The translations under genes and the position numbers were made by a program. A stretch of DNA of 64,000 bases from Nocardioides sp. R-C-SC26 (lineage in GTDB: Bacteria > Actinomycetota > Actinomycetes > Propionibacteriales > Nocardioidaceae). The stretch lies in the NCBI RefSeq assembly GCF_021246465.1, contig NZ_JAHRHK010000006.1, forward strand, positions 66,649 to 130,648, in the 5' to 3' direction. The notes beneath the pieces were generated by a model that was given only the letters and a program-made list of their open reading frames with translations, searched no databases and was not told where the DNA came from. This document shows, piece by piece, positions 41,750-49,364 of this stretch; within the stretch, counting starts at the first letter, position 1; each line of letters opens with the position of its first letter.

Positions 41750-41800
41750 GGACGCGCCGCGACACCGCGATTTTGACGTCGCGCCGCTGCACGTCGAACG

Positions 41801-41831
41801 GAACGGCCCCGGGTTGATCCCGGGGCCGTTC
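41801..41831. terminator. Strong hairpin terminator
   Basis: A perfect 13-bp stem, GAACGGCCCCGGG (41801-41813) and CCCGGGGCCGTTC (41819-41831), closes a TTGAT loop 52 bases after the Bax inhibitor-1 stop. No clear T-tract follows, but stem stability is very high. Confidence 0.75.
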
Positions 41832-41856
41832 TGCGTCTGCGGTCGAGAGCGGACCC

Positions 41857-41903
41857 GGTGGTCGAGCTTGTCGAGACCGCGCATCTCGACAAGCTCGATG
41901 ACC
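41857..41903. repeat. Dispersed inverted repeat (GGTCGAGCTTGTCGAGA type)
   Basis: Arms 41857-41876 (GGTGGTCGAGCTTGTCGAGA) and 41884-41903 (TCTCGACAAGCTCGATGACC) pair over 20 bp with two mismatches around a 7-nt loop. The element lies between convergent genes, just before the SGNH hydrolase stop. Read in reverse, its right arm matches the tandem array at 14308-14361. Confidence 0.75.
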
Positions 41904-41908
41904 GGGGC

Positions 41909-42916
41909 TCAGGCCTCCGACGCCTCCGGAGCGGTGCCCTCGGTCTGCGGACGACGTCGGCGGTGCCGCAGCTCGACCCACCGACCGCGGACGCCGAGGC
42001 GCTGACCACCGACGTCGGTGCCGTCGAGTTCGGTGCCCTCCTCGTTGACGGCGCGCAATGCCGCTCGAGTGATGGGCAGAACGCCCTCGCCACGGCCGAC
42101 CTGCGGCTCGGCCTCGTCGTCGGGCGCCAGGCCGAGGGCGGCCAGCACCGAGGGAAGGAAGAGCCGCACCAGTGCGCGGTAGCCCGCCGCGGAGGGGTGG
42201 AACTGGTCGGGTCCGAACAGCAGCGCCGGCGCGGCCTCGAACTCCGGGCCGAGGATCGAGCCGAGCGAGATGGTGCGGCCACCCTCGTCGAGGACGGCGA
42301 TGGTCTGGGCCGCGGCCAGCCGCCGCGACCACGTGCGCGCGACCTGCTTGAGGGGCGAGGCGATCGGCTGGATCGTGCCGAGGTCGGGGCAGGTCGCGAC
42401 GACGACACTCACGCCGGCCTCGCGCAGGCGCCGGACGCCGTCGCGCAGGTGGGCCACCGACTGCGAGGGCTTGACCAGGTGGGTGACGTCGTTGCCGCCG
42501 ATCAGGATGAGGGCGACGTCGGGCTCGATCGGCAGCGCGCGGTCGATCTGCGCGGCGAGATCGGCCGAGACGGCGCCGACGACGCAGAACGTCCGCAGGT
42601 AGATGCGGCGGTCGCCCTGCTCGGCGACACCGCTGGCCAGCAGTGCGCCGGGGGTCTCCTCGACGTGGTCGACGCCGTAGCCCGCGGCGCTGGAGTCGCC
42701 GAGGAGCGCGATCTTCAACGCTGGTCCGGGCCGCCCGCGGCCGTACCAGCCGCTCGGGTCCGGCACCGGGTCCGGCAGCGGGTCGCCGATGGTCTTGCGA
42801 GCCAGGCGCGCCTCGGTGCGGAGGACGCCGAAGATGCCGAGGCCGAGGACCGACAGGCCCCCGCCGCCATAGACGGCCGCGGAGGCGAGTTTGCGCGCCG
42901 CGGCAGCCTTCCCCAT
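41909..42916 (-). CDS. SGNH/GDSL-family hydrolase
   Basis: The 335-aa protein has an N-terminal hydrophobic stretch (~12-32, Gly/Leu/Val-rich) that may be a signal anchor. A lipase-like SGNH domain follows: block I LLGDSSAAGYGV (nucleophile Ser), block III GGNDVTHL and block V DQFHPSAAG (Asp-His). The C-terminal ~70 residues are charged and probably unstructured. It is likely a secreted or membrane-tethered esterase. ATG 42916 follows TAGAGT by 6 nt (leaderless). Divergent from cbs. Confidence 0.8.
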   Translation of the reverse strand: MGKAAAARKLASAAVYGGGGLSVLGLGIFGVLRTEARLARKTIGDPLPDPVPDPSGWYGRGRPGPALKIALLGDSSAAGYGVDHVEETPGALLASGVAEQGDRRIYLRTFCVVGAVSADLAAQIDRALPIEPDVALILIGGNDVTHLVKPSQSVAHLRDGVRRLREAGVSVVVATCPDLGTIQPIASPLKQVARTWSRRLAAAQTIAVLDEGGRTISLGSILGPEFEAAPALLFGPDQFHPSAAGYRALVRLFLPSVLAALGLAPDDEAEPQVGRGEGVLPITRAALRAVNEEGTELDGTDVGGQRLGVRGRWVELRHRRRRPQTEGTAPEASEA

Positions 42917-42997
42917 GTCCCCACTCTACGAACGGGCGACCCACCCGCGGGGAGCGGCACGGAGGTGGGGGCGTGGCGCGACCTCTACGGTGGAGTC

Positions 42998-44395
42998 ATG
43001 CAGTACGTGAACTCGCTCCTGGACCTGATCGGCGACACGCCCCTGCTGCGACTCGAGCGCACGCTGGACCGGCCAGATCACGCTGCCGGGAGCGGACCGC
43101 TCGTGCTGGCGAAGGTCGAGTACCTCAATCCCGGCGGTTCCGTGAAGGACCGCATCGCCACGCGGATGATCGAGGCCGCCGAGGCGTCGGGCGCGCTGCA
43201 GCCGGGTGGCACGATCGTGGAGCCGACGTCGGGCAACACCGGCGTGGGGCTGGCGATGGTGGCGCAGGCGAGGGGCTACCGCTGCGTCTTCGTGTGCCCG
43301 GACAAGGTGAGCGTCGACAAGCGCAACGTGCTCAAGGCCTACGGGGCGGAGGTCGTGGTGTGCCCGACCGCGGTCGCGCCGGAGCACCCCGACTCCTACT
43401 ACAACGTCTCCGACCGGCTGGCCTCCCAGCCCGGCGCCTGGAAGCCCGACCAGTACTCCAACCCGCACAACCCGCGGTCGCACTACGAGACCACCGGGCC
43501 GGAGATCTGGGACCAGACCGAGGGGCGGATCACCCACTTCGTCGCCGGTGTCGGCACCGGCGGCACGATCAGCGGCGTCGGCCGGTACCTGAAGGAGCGC
43601 AACCCGGCGGTGCAGGTGATCGGTGCCGACCCGGCCGGGTCGGTCTACTCCGGCGGCACCGGGCGGCCGTACCTCGTCGAGGGCGTCGGCGAGGACTTCT
43701 GGCCCGAGACCTACGACCGCTCGGTCGCAGATCGGATCATCGAGGTCTCCGACGCCGACTCCTTCTCCTTCACCCGCCGCCTCGCCCGCGAGGAGGCCCT
43801 GCTGGTCGGTGGCTCGTCGGGCATGGCGGCGTTCGCCGCCCGTCAGCTCGCTCACGAGCTCGCCGGTACGCCCGAGGGGGAGGACGCCGTCATCGTGGTG
43901 CTCCTGCCCGACTCCGGCCGCGGCTACCTCACCAAGGTCTTCAACGACGAGTGGCTGGGCCAGTACGGCTTCTCCGCGGGCCTGCCGACCTCGTCGCGCA
44001 CCGTGGGACAGGTGCTGCGCGGAAAGTCCGGCCGACTGCCCGACCTCGTGCACACCCACCCGTCGGAGACCGTCGCCGAGGCGGTGGCGATCCTGCAGGA
44101 GTACGGCGTCTCGCAGATGCCCGTGGTGCGGGCGGAGCCGCCGATCGTGGCGGCCGAGGTGGCCGGCTCGGTCTCGGACCGCACGCTGCTCGACGCGCTC
44201 TACGCCGGCCAGGCCCGGCTGACCGATCCGGTCGAGCAGCACATGTCGCCCGCGTTGCCGACCATCGGTTCCGGCGAGGACGCTGCCTCCGCCGTCGCCC
44301 TCCTGGAGTCCGCGGACGCCGTGCTCGTGCACGAGGACGGCAAGCCCGTCGGCGTCCTGACCCGCCAGGACCTCCTGGCCTTCCTCGCCCGCTGA
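42998..44395 (+). CDS. cbs: Cystathionine beta-synthase
   Basis: The 465-aa PLP enzyme condenses serine (or O-acetylserine) with homocysteine. PLP Lys is in LNPGGSVKDRIA, the substrate loop is PTSGNTGVG and the phosphate loop is GVGTGGTISG. The C-terminal ~120 residues form a CBS (Bateman) pair, with SETVAEAVAILQEYGVSQMP as the first module, which binds adenosyl ligands. The N-terminal heme domain of animal CBS is absent, as in other bacteria. ATG 42998 follows TACGGT by 6 nt, suggesting a leaderless transcript. Confidence 0.93.
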   Translation: MQYVNSLLDLIGDTPLLRLERTLDRPDHAAGSGPLVLAKVEYLNPGGSVKDRIATRMIEAAEASGALQPGGTIVEPTSGNTGVGLAMVAQARGYRCVFVCPDKVSVDKRNVLKAYGAEVVVCPTAVAPEHPDSYYNVSDRLASQPGAWKPDQYSNPHNPRSHYETTGPEIWDQTEGRITHFVAGVGTGGTISGVGRYLKERNPAVQVIGADPAGSVYSGGTGRPYLVEGVGEDFWPETYDRSVADRIIEVSDADSFSFTRRLAREEALLVGGSSGMAAFAARQLAHELAGTPEGEDAVIVVLLPDSGRGYLTKVFNDEWLGQYGFSAGLPTSSRTVGQVLRGKSGRLPDLVHTHPSETVAEAVAILQEYGVSQMPVVRAEPPIVAAEVAGSVSDRTLLDALYAGQARLTDPVEQHMSPALPTIGSGEDAASAVALLESADAVLVHEDGKPVGVLTRQDLLAFLAR

Positions 44396-44401
44396 CGTCA
44401 A

Positions 44402-44441
44402 TCAGGTTGACCCGTCTCGAGATGGAGACGGGTCAACCTGA
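44402..44441. repeat. Palindromic repeat of the TTGACCCGTCT family
   Basis: Arms TCAGGTTGACCCGTCTC (44402-44418) and GAGACGGGTCAACCTGA (44425-44441) form a perfect 17-bp stem with loop GAGATG, starting 6 bases after the cbs stop and facing the flagellar cluster end. The core TTGACCCGTCT/AGACGGGTCAA is identical to both copies at 6403-6479. Confidence 0.85.
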
Positions 44442-44489
44442 CGGGGAGGACGAGCGGACGTCTCCTCGGTGTCCTGGGGGGAGGCGACC

Positions 44490-44888
44490 TCAGATGTACC
44501 GCTCGACGTACACGGGCGTGATGCCGTGCGTGCTGGTGGCCTGACCCACGGCATCGACGACCGCCTGCTGGCGGCCGACGGCGGTGAGCACCTCGGCCAT
44601 CGTGGTCATGCAGTCGCGTTGCCGGGCCAGCAGCTGCTGCGCCCGCTCCTGGAGGCCCTGCGGGATCGGGCCGTAGTCGGCCGGCACGTCCCAGGGGTCG
44701 CAGGCGACCACGGAGTTGTTGGCGAGCCCTCGCTCCACGCGCATCACGTCCAGCTCGAGCCGGTCCAGGGTGACCTCCCAGGCCGCGTACGGCGTGTGGG
44801 GATCGAGGTCGTCTCCCATGAGACCGGAGGTGCCGGAGGCGACGGGCGAGCAGGGGGTCTGGCGCGCGGTGAGCACCGCGGACCTCAC
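44490..44888 (-). CDS. Small flagellar-cluster protein, possible FliT-like chaperone
   Basis: The 132-aa soluble protein has no clear family signature. The middle and C-terminal parts are predicted mostly helical (TLDRLELDVMRVERGL, GLQERAQQLLARQRDCMTTM). Its ATG overlaps the fliS stop by 4 bases, so it belongs to the fliS transcript. In many bacteria the gene after fliS is fliT, an export chaperone for FliD, so a FliT-like role is a position-based guess. There is no membrane segment. Confidence 0.55.
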   Translation of the reverse strand: MRSAVLTARQTPCSPVASGTSGLMGDDLDPHTPYAAWEVTLDRLELDVMRVERGLANNSVVACDPWDVPADYGPIPQGLQERAQQLLARQRDCMTTMAEVLTAVGRQQAVVDAVGQATSTHGITPVYVERYI

Positions 44889-45295
44889 GCCACGTTCGCC
44901 GTCTGGAGGGCCGCCTCACGCCAGGTCTGGGCGAGGTCGGTCACCAGACCGAGGCAGGCCTCGGTGAGAGCGAGATCCTTGCGGATGTTGGCCCGGACCA
45001 GCTGGGTGTGCAGGAAGTCGTAGATCGAGGCGAGGCCGACCCCGCCCTCCCACGACTCCACCTGCAGGCTCGCGCGCAGCTCCAGCACGATGTCCTGGGC
45101 GTGCACGAGCTGACGGTGCGCCTCCTGGACGTCGCCGGCGCGCTGGGAGTCCACGGCGCGGGTGACATCGAGCACGAGTCGCTCGAAGAGCATGACGAGG
45201 AGGCGAGCGGGGCTGGCCGTCGCGATCGAGGCGTCGAGGTAGGCGCTGCGAGCGCCGCTGGCGCCGGTGCCGTTGGTGAACGGGTTCTGGGTCAT
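44885..45295 (-). CDS. fliS: Flagellin export chaperone FliS
   Basis: The 136-aa helical protein is the cytosolic chaperone that caps the flagellin C-terminus before export. FliS features are AYLDASIATASPARLLVMLFE near the start, the four-helix pattern (VQEAHRQLVHAQDIVLELRASL) and IYDFLHTQLVRANIRKD. Length fits the family. A sigma-28-like promoter at 45437-45463 lies upstream, with a ~135-nt leader; transcription could also continue from fliD. Confidence 0.92.
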   Translation of the reverse strand: MTQNPFTNGTGASGARSAYLDASIATASPARLLVMLFERLVLDVTRAVDSQRAGDVQEAHRQLVHAQDIVLELRASLQVESWEGGVGLASIYDFLHTQLVRANIRKDLALTEACLGLVTDLAQTWREAALQTANVA

Positions 45296-45436
45296 GGGGT
45301 GCCTTCCTTAGCTTCCCTGGTGATTCCCTGTGTGCTGCCCGGGCGATCCGAGAACGATCCCGGCCTGCGCTGGGCGGTGCTCGGGATCCAGGGGAGTGGA
45401 GTTCCGCATCCGTGCGGCGTGCTCCCCATGGCGATC

Positions 45437-45463
45437 AGATCGGCCGTCGGTCGCCCGTTCTGA
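45437..45463 (-). promoter_or_regulatory. Sigma-28-like promoter upstream of fliS
   Basis: On the minus strand TCAG, 15 bp, then GCCGATCT match the FliA/WhiG consensus TAAA-N15-GCCGATAA at 2 of 4 and 6 of 8 positions with exact spacing. It lies in the 184-bp gap between fliD and fliS. Nothing else notable is seen in that gap. Confidence 0.5.
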
Positions 45464-45479
45464 GGCGTTGGGCGAGGCT

Positions 45480-46814
45480 CTACTGGTTGTTGGACGGCAG
45501 CGACGCGAGCTGACCGGTGAGCCATGACGACTGGTTCGACATCGTGCTCAACGCCGTCTCCAGCGCGGTGAACTGCCGCTCCAGGGTGGTGCGGCGCAAC
45601 TCGAGCCGGCGGTCCCAGTCCTCGATGGAGTCCTGAAGGCGCGTGATGCCGGCGCGACGCCCGGTGATCGCGGACGTCAGCGTTCCCTCGGTCGCGTCGC
45701 TGGCGCCCTTGGCGACCTTGGCGACGCGGTCGGCGAAGCCGTTGCCGGACGTGGTGAAGCGTTCGGCCACCCCGACCGGGTCCGCGGCATAGGCCTGGCT
45801 GAACGCCGTCTGGTCGAACTGCACCTTGCCCTCGCGTGTGACCTGGATGCCCAGGCCCGCCATCGATGAACCGTCACCGGGGTAGACGGCGTCCAGCAGC
45901 GCCGAGCGCAGCGACCGCACGGTCGCGTCGCCGGTCAGGGTGCCGGCCTTCTTCGTCGTGGCGTTGTAGGCCGACTGGGTGTCGATGTCGGTGAGCAGCG
46001 CGTTGAGGTCGGAGACCAGGCCCTGCACGGAGGCCGCGAGCGAGGTGGTGTCGCGCGCGACGCTGACCGAGGACGTCGTCCCGATCGTGGTGGTCGCGGC
46101 CAGGGTGATCGAGATGCCCGGCACGAGATCGGTGAAGGTGTTCGAGGACGACGAGGCCGTGATGCCCGAGCCCAGGTCGATGGCCGCGTCGGTGCCGGCG
46201 CGCACGGTGCCGCCGCCGAGAAGCGGATCGCCGTTCTGCGCCGTCAGCTCGAAGTCCTGGGCAGCGCCCGTGGCGACGGACTCGACGAGGAGTCGGTAGG
46301 AGCCGTCGGCGACCTTGACCGCGCTCGCGCGCAGTCCGGTGGCGTTCTCTGGATCGTTGATCGCGGCGACGAGGCCCGCGAGCGTCCCGTCGCCGGTGTC
46401 GAGCTCGACGGGACTGCCGTCGAAGCGGTCGAGGCGCACGGTGGTCGATCCACCGGTCACGACGTCGGTCAGAGCCGCGGCGTCGTTGAACCCGACGCGG
46501 TGGGTCTGCGCCACGCTGGTGACGGTGACCGAGAGGTTCGTCGGTCCGGCGCCGGCCCCGGTCTTGACCGAGATCGAGGCGTGCGACGAGGTCGCGGTGA
46601 CCGGTGACCAGGCGGCCTCCTTGGCCAGTGCCTCGGACTTGCTGCGCAGCAGCGCCACCTTGGTGTTGAGCGACTGCAGTGCGGTGACGACGGACTGTTC
46701 GGTGGTGACGCGGGATTCGAGCCGGGTCTGGGGCGCGGCCTCCAGCTGCATGAGCTGGGTGATGATGGTGGCGCTGTCCAACCCGCTGGCGAGCCCGCTG
46801 ATGCTGGCGGCCAT
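45480..46814 (-). CDS. fliD: Flagellar filament cap protein FliD
   Basis: The 444-aa cap protein guides flagellin folding at the filament tip. N-terminal FliD motif ISGLASGLDSATIITQLMQLE, a heptad-rich D0/D1 segment (residues 30-70), variable middle domains and a C-terminal helical region (RRTTLERQFTALETALSTM, SSWLTGQLASL) are present. GAGGAGG lies before ATG 46814. Exported by the flagellar type III apparatus. It follows fliC across a strong hairpin, so it may have its own promoter, which I could not identify. Confidence 0.93.
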   Translation of the reverse strand: MAASISGLASGLDSATIITQLMQLEAAPQTRLESRVTTEQSVVTALQSLNTKVALLRSKSEALAKEAAWSPVTATSSHASISVKTGAGAGPTNLSVTVTSVAQTHRVGFNDAAALTDVVTGGSTTVRLDRFDGSPVELDTGDGTLAGLVAAINDPENATGLRASAVKVADGSYRLLVESVATGAAQDFELTAQNGDPLLGGGTVRAGTDAAIDLGSGITASSSSNTFTDLVPGISITLAATTTIGTTSSVSVARDTTSLAASVQGLVSDLNALLTDIDTQSAYNATTKKAGTLTGDATVRSLRSALLDAVYPGDGSSMAGLGIQVTREGKVQFDQTAFSQAYAADPVGVAERFTTSGNGFADRVAKVAKGASDATEGTLTSAITGRRAGITRLQDSIEDWDRRLELRRTTLERQFTALETALSTMSNQSSWLTGQLASLPSNNQ

Positions 46815-46860
46815 CGGGCCCTCCTCTTCTCAGAGCTGGATCGGGACGAAATCTGCGGTA

Positions 46861-46895
46861 CCACGTGGCGCGGACGGGTGGTCCGCGCCACGTGG
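46861..46895. terminator. Strong hairpin after fliC
   Basis: A perfect 15-bp stem, CCACGTGGCGCGGAC (46861-46875) and GTCCGCGCCACGTGG (46881-46895), closes a 5-nt loop, 31 bases past the fliC stop on the minus strand. It should stabilise or terminate the abundant flagellin mRNA before fliD. Confidence 0.8.
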
Positions 46896-46926
46896 CGCCG
46901 AGATGGTGGCCGGGTGGTGGCCGCGA

Positions 46927-48054
46927 TCAGCCGCGGGGCAGCGACAGCACGCTCTGCGGGGCCGAGGTGGCCTGCGCGAGCATCGCGGTGCCGGCCTGGG
47001 ACAGGATCTGCGAGCGCGTGAAGCTCATCATCTCCTGGGCCATGTCGGTGTCGCGGATCCGGCTCTCGGAGGCCGAGAGGTTCTCCACGGCCACGTTGAG
47101 GTTGTTGATGGTGTGCTCGAAACGGTTCTGGACGGCACCGAGGTTGGCGCGCGCCGTCGAGATGTTCTTGATCTGGACGTCGATGGCGTCGATCGCGTTG
47201 CGAGCGTTGGCGGCGGTGTTGAACTGGATGCCGCCGGTCACGGCCGTACCGGCCGCGCCGCCGGTGCCGGGCGCCGTCACGGCGAGGGTGCCGCCGTTGG
47301 TGGCGTTGACGACCAGCTCGTTGTCCTGGTTGACCGTCGCCCGGAAGTTGGCGGAGAAACCGCTGTCGCCGTTGAGCTTGTCGGCGACCTGCTGCACGCT
47401 GGTGAGGCTGCCGGCAGCGCCCATCGCGACCGTCGACGTGGCCGCGACGCCCGTGGTGGTGAACGTCCAGTTGCCGGTGACCGCCGTCGGGGTGACCACG
47501 GCGTACTCGTTGCCGCCACCGGTCGTCAGAGCGGCGGAGACCGCGGAGACGTCGGCGGTGTCGAAGTTGAACGAGATGACGTCGTTCGAGGCGTTCGAGC
47601 CCGCGCCCACCTGGAACTGCAGGGTGTTGGCGGAGCCGTCCAGCAGCTTGGTGCCGTTGAAGTTGGTCGATCCGGCGATCCGGCTGAGCTCGTCGCGCAG
47701 CTGGGTGACCTCCGTGCCGATCGCCGCGCGGGCGTCGCTGCTGTTGGTGTCGTTACCCGCCTGGACGGCGAGGTCACGCATGCGCTGGAGGATCGAGTGA
47801 ACCTCGGTGAGCGCACCCTCAGCGGTCTGGACGACGGAGATGCCGTCCTGCGCGTTGCGGACCGCGACCTTCAGACCGCCGACCTGCGAGCGCAGGCCCT
47901 CGGAGATGGCGAGGCCGGCGGCGTCGTCGGCGGCCCGGTTGATCCGGAAGCCGCTCGACAGCTTCTCCAACGACTTCGACATCTGTCCCTGGGTGACGGA
48001 CAGGTTGCGGTACGAGTTGAAAGCGTCGGTGTTCGTGTTGATGCGAAGACCCAT
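46927..48054 (-). CDS. fliC: Flagellin
   Basis: The 375-aa filament subunit has the conserved N-terminal D0/D1 (MGLRINTNTDAFNSYRNL, LSSGFRINRAADDAAGLAIS, IQRMRDLAVQAGN-like LQRMRDLAVQAGN) and the C-terminal D1/D0 (ISTARANLGAVQNRFEHTI, RIRDTDMAQEMMSFTRSQIL). A short, Thr/Ala/Gly-rich variable middle (~130-280) lies between. ATG 48054 follows AAGGAGGG, and a longer frame to 48096 lacks an RBS. The leader carries a sigma-28-like promoter and a possible CsrA target. Only one flagellin gene is in the window. Confidence 0.96.
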   Translation of the reverse strand: MGLRINTNTDAFNSYRNLSVTQGQMSKSLEKLSSGFRINRAADDAAGLAISEGLRSQVGGLKVAVRNAQDGISVVQTAEGALTEVHSILQRMRDLAVQAGNDTNSSDARAAIGTEVTQLRDELSRIAGSTNFNGTKLLDGSANTLQFQVGAGSNASNDVISFNFDTADVSAVSAALTTGGGNEYAVVTPTAVTGNWTFTTTGVAATSTVAMGAAGSLTSVQQVADKLNGDSGFSANFRATVNQDNELVVNATNGGTLAVTAPGTGGAAGTAVTGGIQFNTAANARNAIDAIDVQIKNISTARANLGAVQNRFEHTINNLNVAVENLSASESRIRDTDMAQEMMSFTRSQILSQAGTAMLAQATSAPQSVLSLPRG

Positions 48055-48061
48055 GATGGTT

Positions 48062-48102
48062 CCCTCCTTGGTGAGTCCTGGCTCGAGCCCGTCCATGGGC
48101 TC
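48062..48102 (-). promoter_or_regulatory. Possible CsrA-binding region in the fliC leader
   Basis: On the minus strand GAGCCC-ATGGAC-GGGCTC (48102 down to 48085) is a hairpin with GGA in its six-base loop. About 20 nt further, the Shine-Dalgarno AAGGAGGG (48069 to 48062) contains a second GGA. Paired GGA sites, one in a loop and one in the ribosome site, are the known CsrA arrangement on Bacillus hag mRNA. The hairpin would lie at the very 5' end of the transcript from the sigma-28-like promoter. Confidence 0.55.
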
Positions 48103-48109
48103 AGCGGTC

Positions 48110-48136
48110 TCATCGGTCGCGGTCGATGCGGGTTGA
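48110..48136 (-). promoter_or_regulatory. Sigma-28-like promoter of fliC
   Basis: On the minus strand TCAA, 15 bp, then ACCGATGA match TAAA-N15-GCCGATAA at 3 of 4 and 6 of 8 positions with exact spacing. Transcription would start near 48103, giving a ~50-nt leader before the flagellin ATG. The sigma factor gene fliA is directly upstream. Confidence 0.6.
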
Positions 48137-48193
48137 GACGATTCCGAGAAGTTCTTCTGGCGACGGGGCCCGAGGCTCTCGTCGGCGCTCGTG

Positions 48194-48219
48194 CACCTCG
48201 ACCACTGGTGGTCGAGGTG
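48194..48219. terminator. Hairpin after fliA
   Basis: CACCTCGACCAC (48194-48205) and GTGGTCGAGGTG (48208-48219) form a perfect 12-bp stem, beginning 15 bases past the fliA stop on the minus strand. It separates fliA from the fliC promoter. Confidence 0.6.
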
Positions 48220-48234
48220 GGCGAGGCCGGGAGC

Positions 48235-49053
48235 TCAGGCGGAGTGCAGGCGCGGCGCGCGGCGCTCGGCGTGGCGGGTCGCGACGGACTGGAAGTAGGC
48301 CATGCGACGCTGCGCCGCGCAGCCGTCGGGGCGCACGTGCGGGGTGACGAGCTCGGGGTCGAGCGCGGAGTTCATGGCGTCGCGCAGCATGACCAGCGCC
48401 TCGGCGCGGATCTGGGAGACCCGTGACTCGGTGACGCCGAGCGTCTCGGCGATCTCGGCCATGGGCCGCTCGCCGAGGAAGTACTCCTGGACGACGACGC
48501 GCATCCGCTCGGGGAGCTCCTCGATGGCGTCGACCAGGTAGTCCAGGCGCTCGCGGTGCATCGCGGACTCCTCGGGCGTGGGCGTGCCGCTGACCAGTAG
48601 GTCCTCGTAGGAGGTCTCGGTGCCGCCCTGGAGCGAGAGCACGTTGGCGCGGGCCAGGTCGGAGTCGTTGCTCTCCACCTCCGAAAGACTGATCCCCAGG
48701 TTCTGCGCGACCTCGGCGTTGTCGGCGACACGGCCGAGCGACGAGGCGAGGGTGGAGCGGGCGGCATCGATGTCGCGGGCCCGACGTCGCACCGAGCGCG
48801 ATGCCCAGTCGATGCCGCGCAGCTCGTCGAGAATCGCGCCCCGCACGCGGCTGGCGGCGTACCGGGTGAACGGGACGCCCCGGTCCTCCTCGAACGCCTG
48901 CGCGGCCTTGACGAGCGCGAACAGACCAGCGGACTGCAGGTCGTCGCGGTTCACGTGGGCCGGTACCCGGCCCATGGTCTCGCGGACGATGTGACCGACC
49001 AGGCCCATGTGCTGCCGGACGAGCTCCTCGAGAGTTTCCTTCGACGCGCCCAT
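48235..49053 (-). CDS. fliA: Flagellar sigma factor FliA (sigma-28)
   Basis: The 272-aa sigma-70-family factor recognises late flagellar promoters. Region 2 is visible in DLQSAGLFALVKAAQAFEE and FTRYAASRVRGAILDELR, region 3 in DWASRSVRRRARDI, and the region 4 helix-turn-helix in MAEIAETLGVTESRVSQIRAEAL. A ~40-residue tail rich in Arg/His follows region 4. Length fits FliA/WhiG. It directs the promoters proposed for fliC and fliS. Divergent from flgN. Confidence 0.93.
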   Translation of the reverse strand: MGASKETLEELVRQHMGLVGHIVRETMGRVPAHVNRDDLQSAGLFALVKAAQAFEEDRGVPFTRYAASRVRGAILDELRGIDWASRSVRRRARDIDAARSTLASSLGRVADNAEVAQNLGISLSEVESNDSDLARANVLSLQGGTETSYEDLLVSGTPTPEESAMHRERLDYLVDAIEELPERMRVVVQEYFLGERPMAEIAETLGVTESRVSQIRAEALVMLRDAMNSALDPELVTPHVRPDGCAAQRRMAYFQSVATRHAERRAPRLHSA

Positions 49054-49364
49054 GATGCGCCCCCTTTGAATCCGTCTGCCGGTCTCCCCCCTGAAGCCCG
49101 GCGTCGAGGGAAGTCTGTACTCGCCACCCCCTGGCTGGGGAGACCTTCGACGCAGGTCCGACCGAACGATTCGCGGGGCCTAGTCACGGGCCTAGTCCCC
49201 TACCGACGGTATGTCGACGACGGGATGGGTTCGGCGTGCTCCGACCCCTCAGGTGGGCCGCGTGGAGGGCGATGGACTGCGTGACCCTCTGCGTCCGCTG
49301 CAGCCAGCATCGGCTCGTCACCTCCCCACCAACCCGTCATCGATCCGAGTCAGGAGTGGATCTC
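49054..49364. promoter_or_regulatory. Divergent fliA/flgN intergenic region with direct repeat
   Basis: This 311-base gap must hold promoters for both flagellar arms. A 10-bp direct repeat, GGGCCTAGTC, occurs at 49176-49185 and 49188-49197, about one helical turn apart, as expected for an activator binding one DNA face. No good sigma-28 match was found, which suits an earlier flagellar class. The small open frames here have no coding support. Confidence 0.35.

Noticed and set aside
48139-48426. Plus-strand open frames across the fliC/fliA junction.
   Set aside because: They overlap the terminator hairpin and fliA coding sequence antisense, with no ribosome site or domain.
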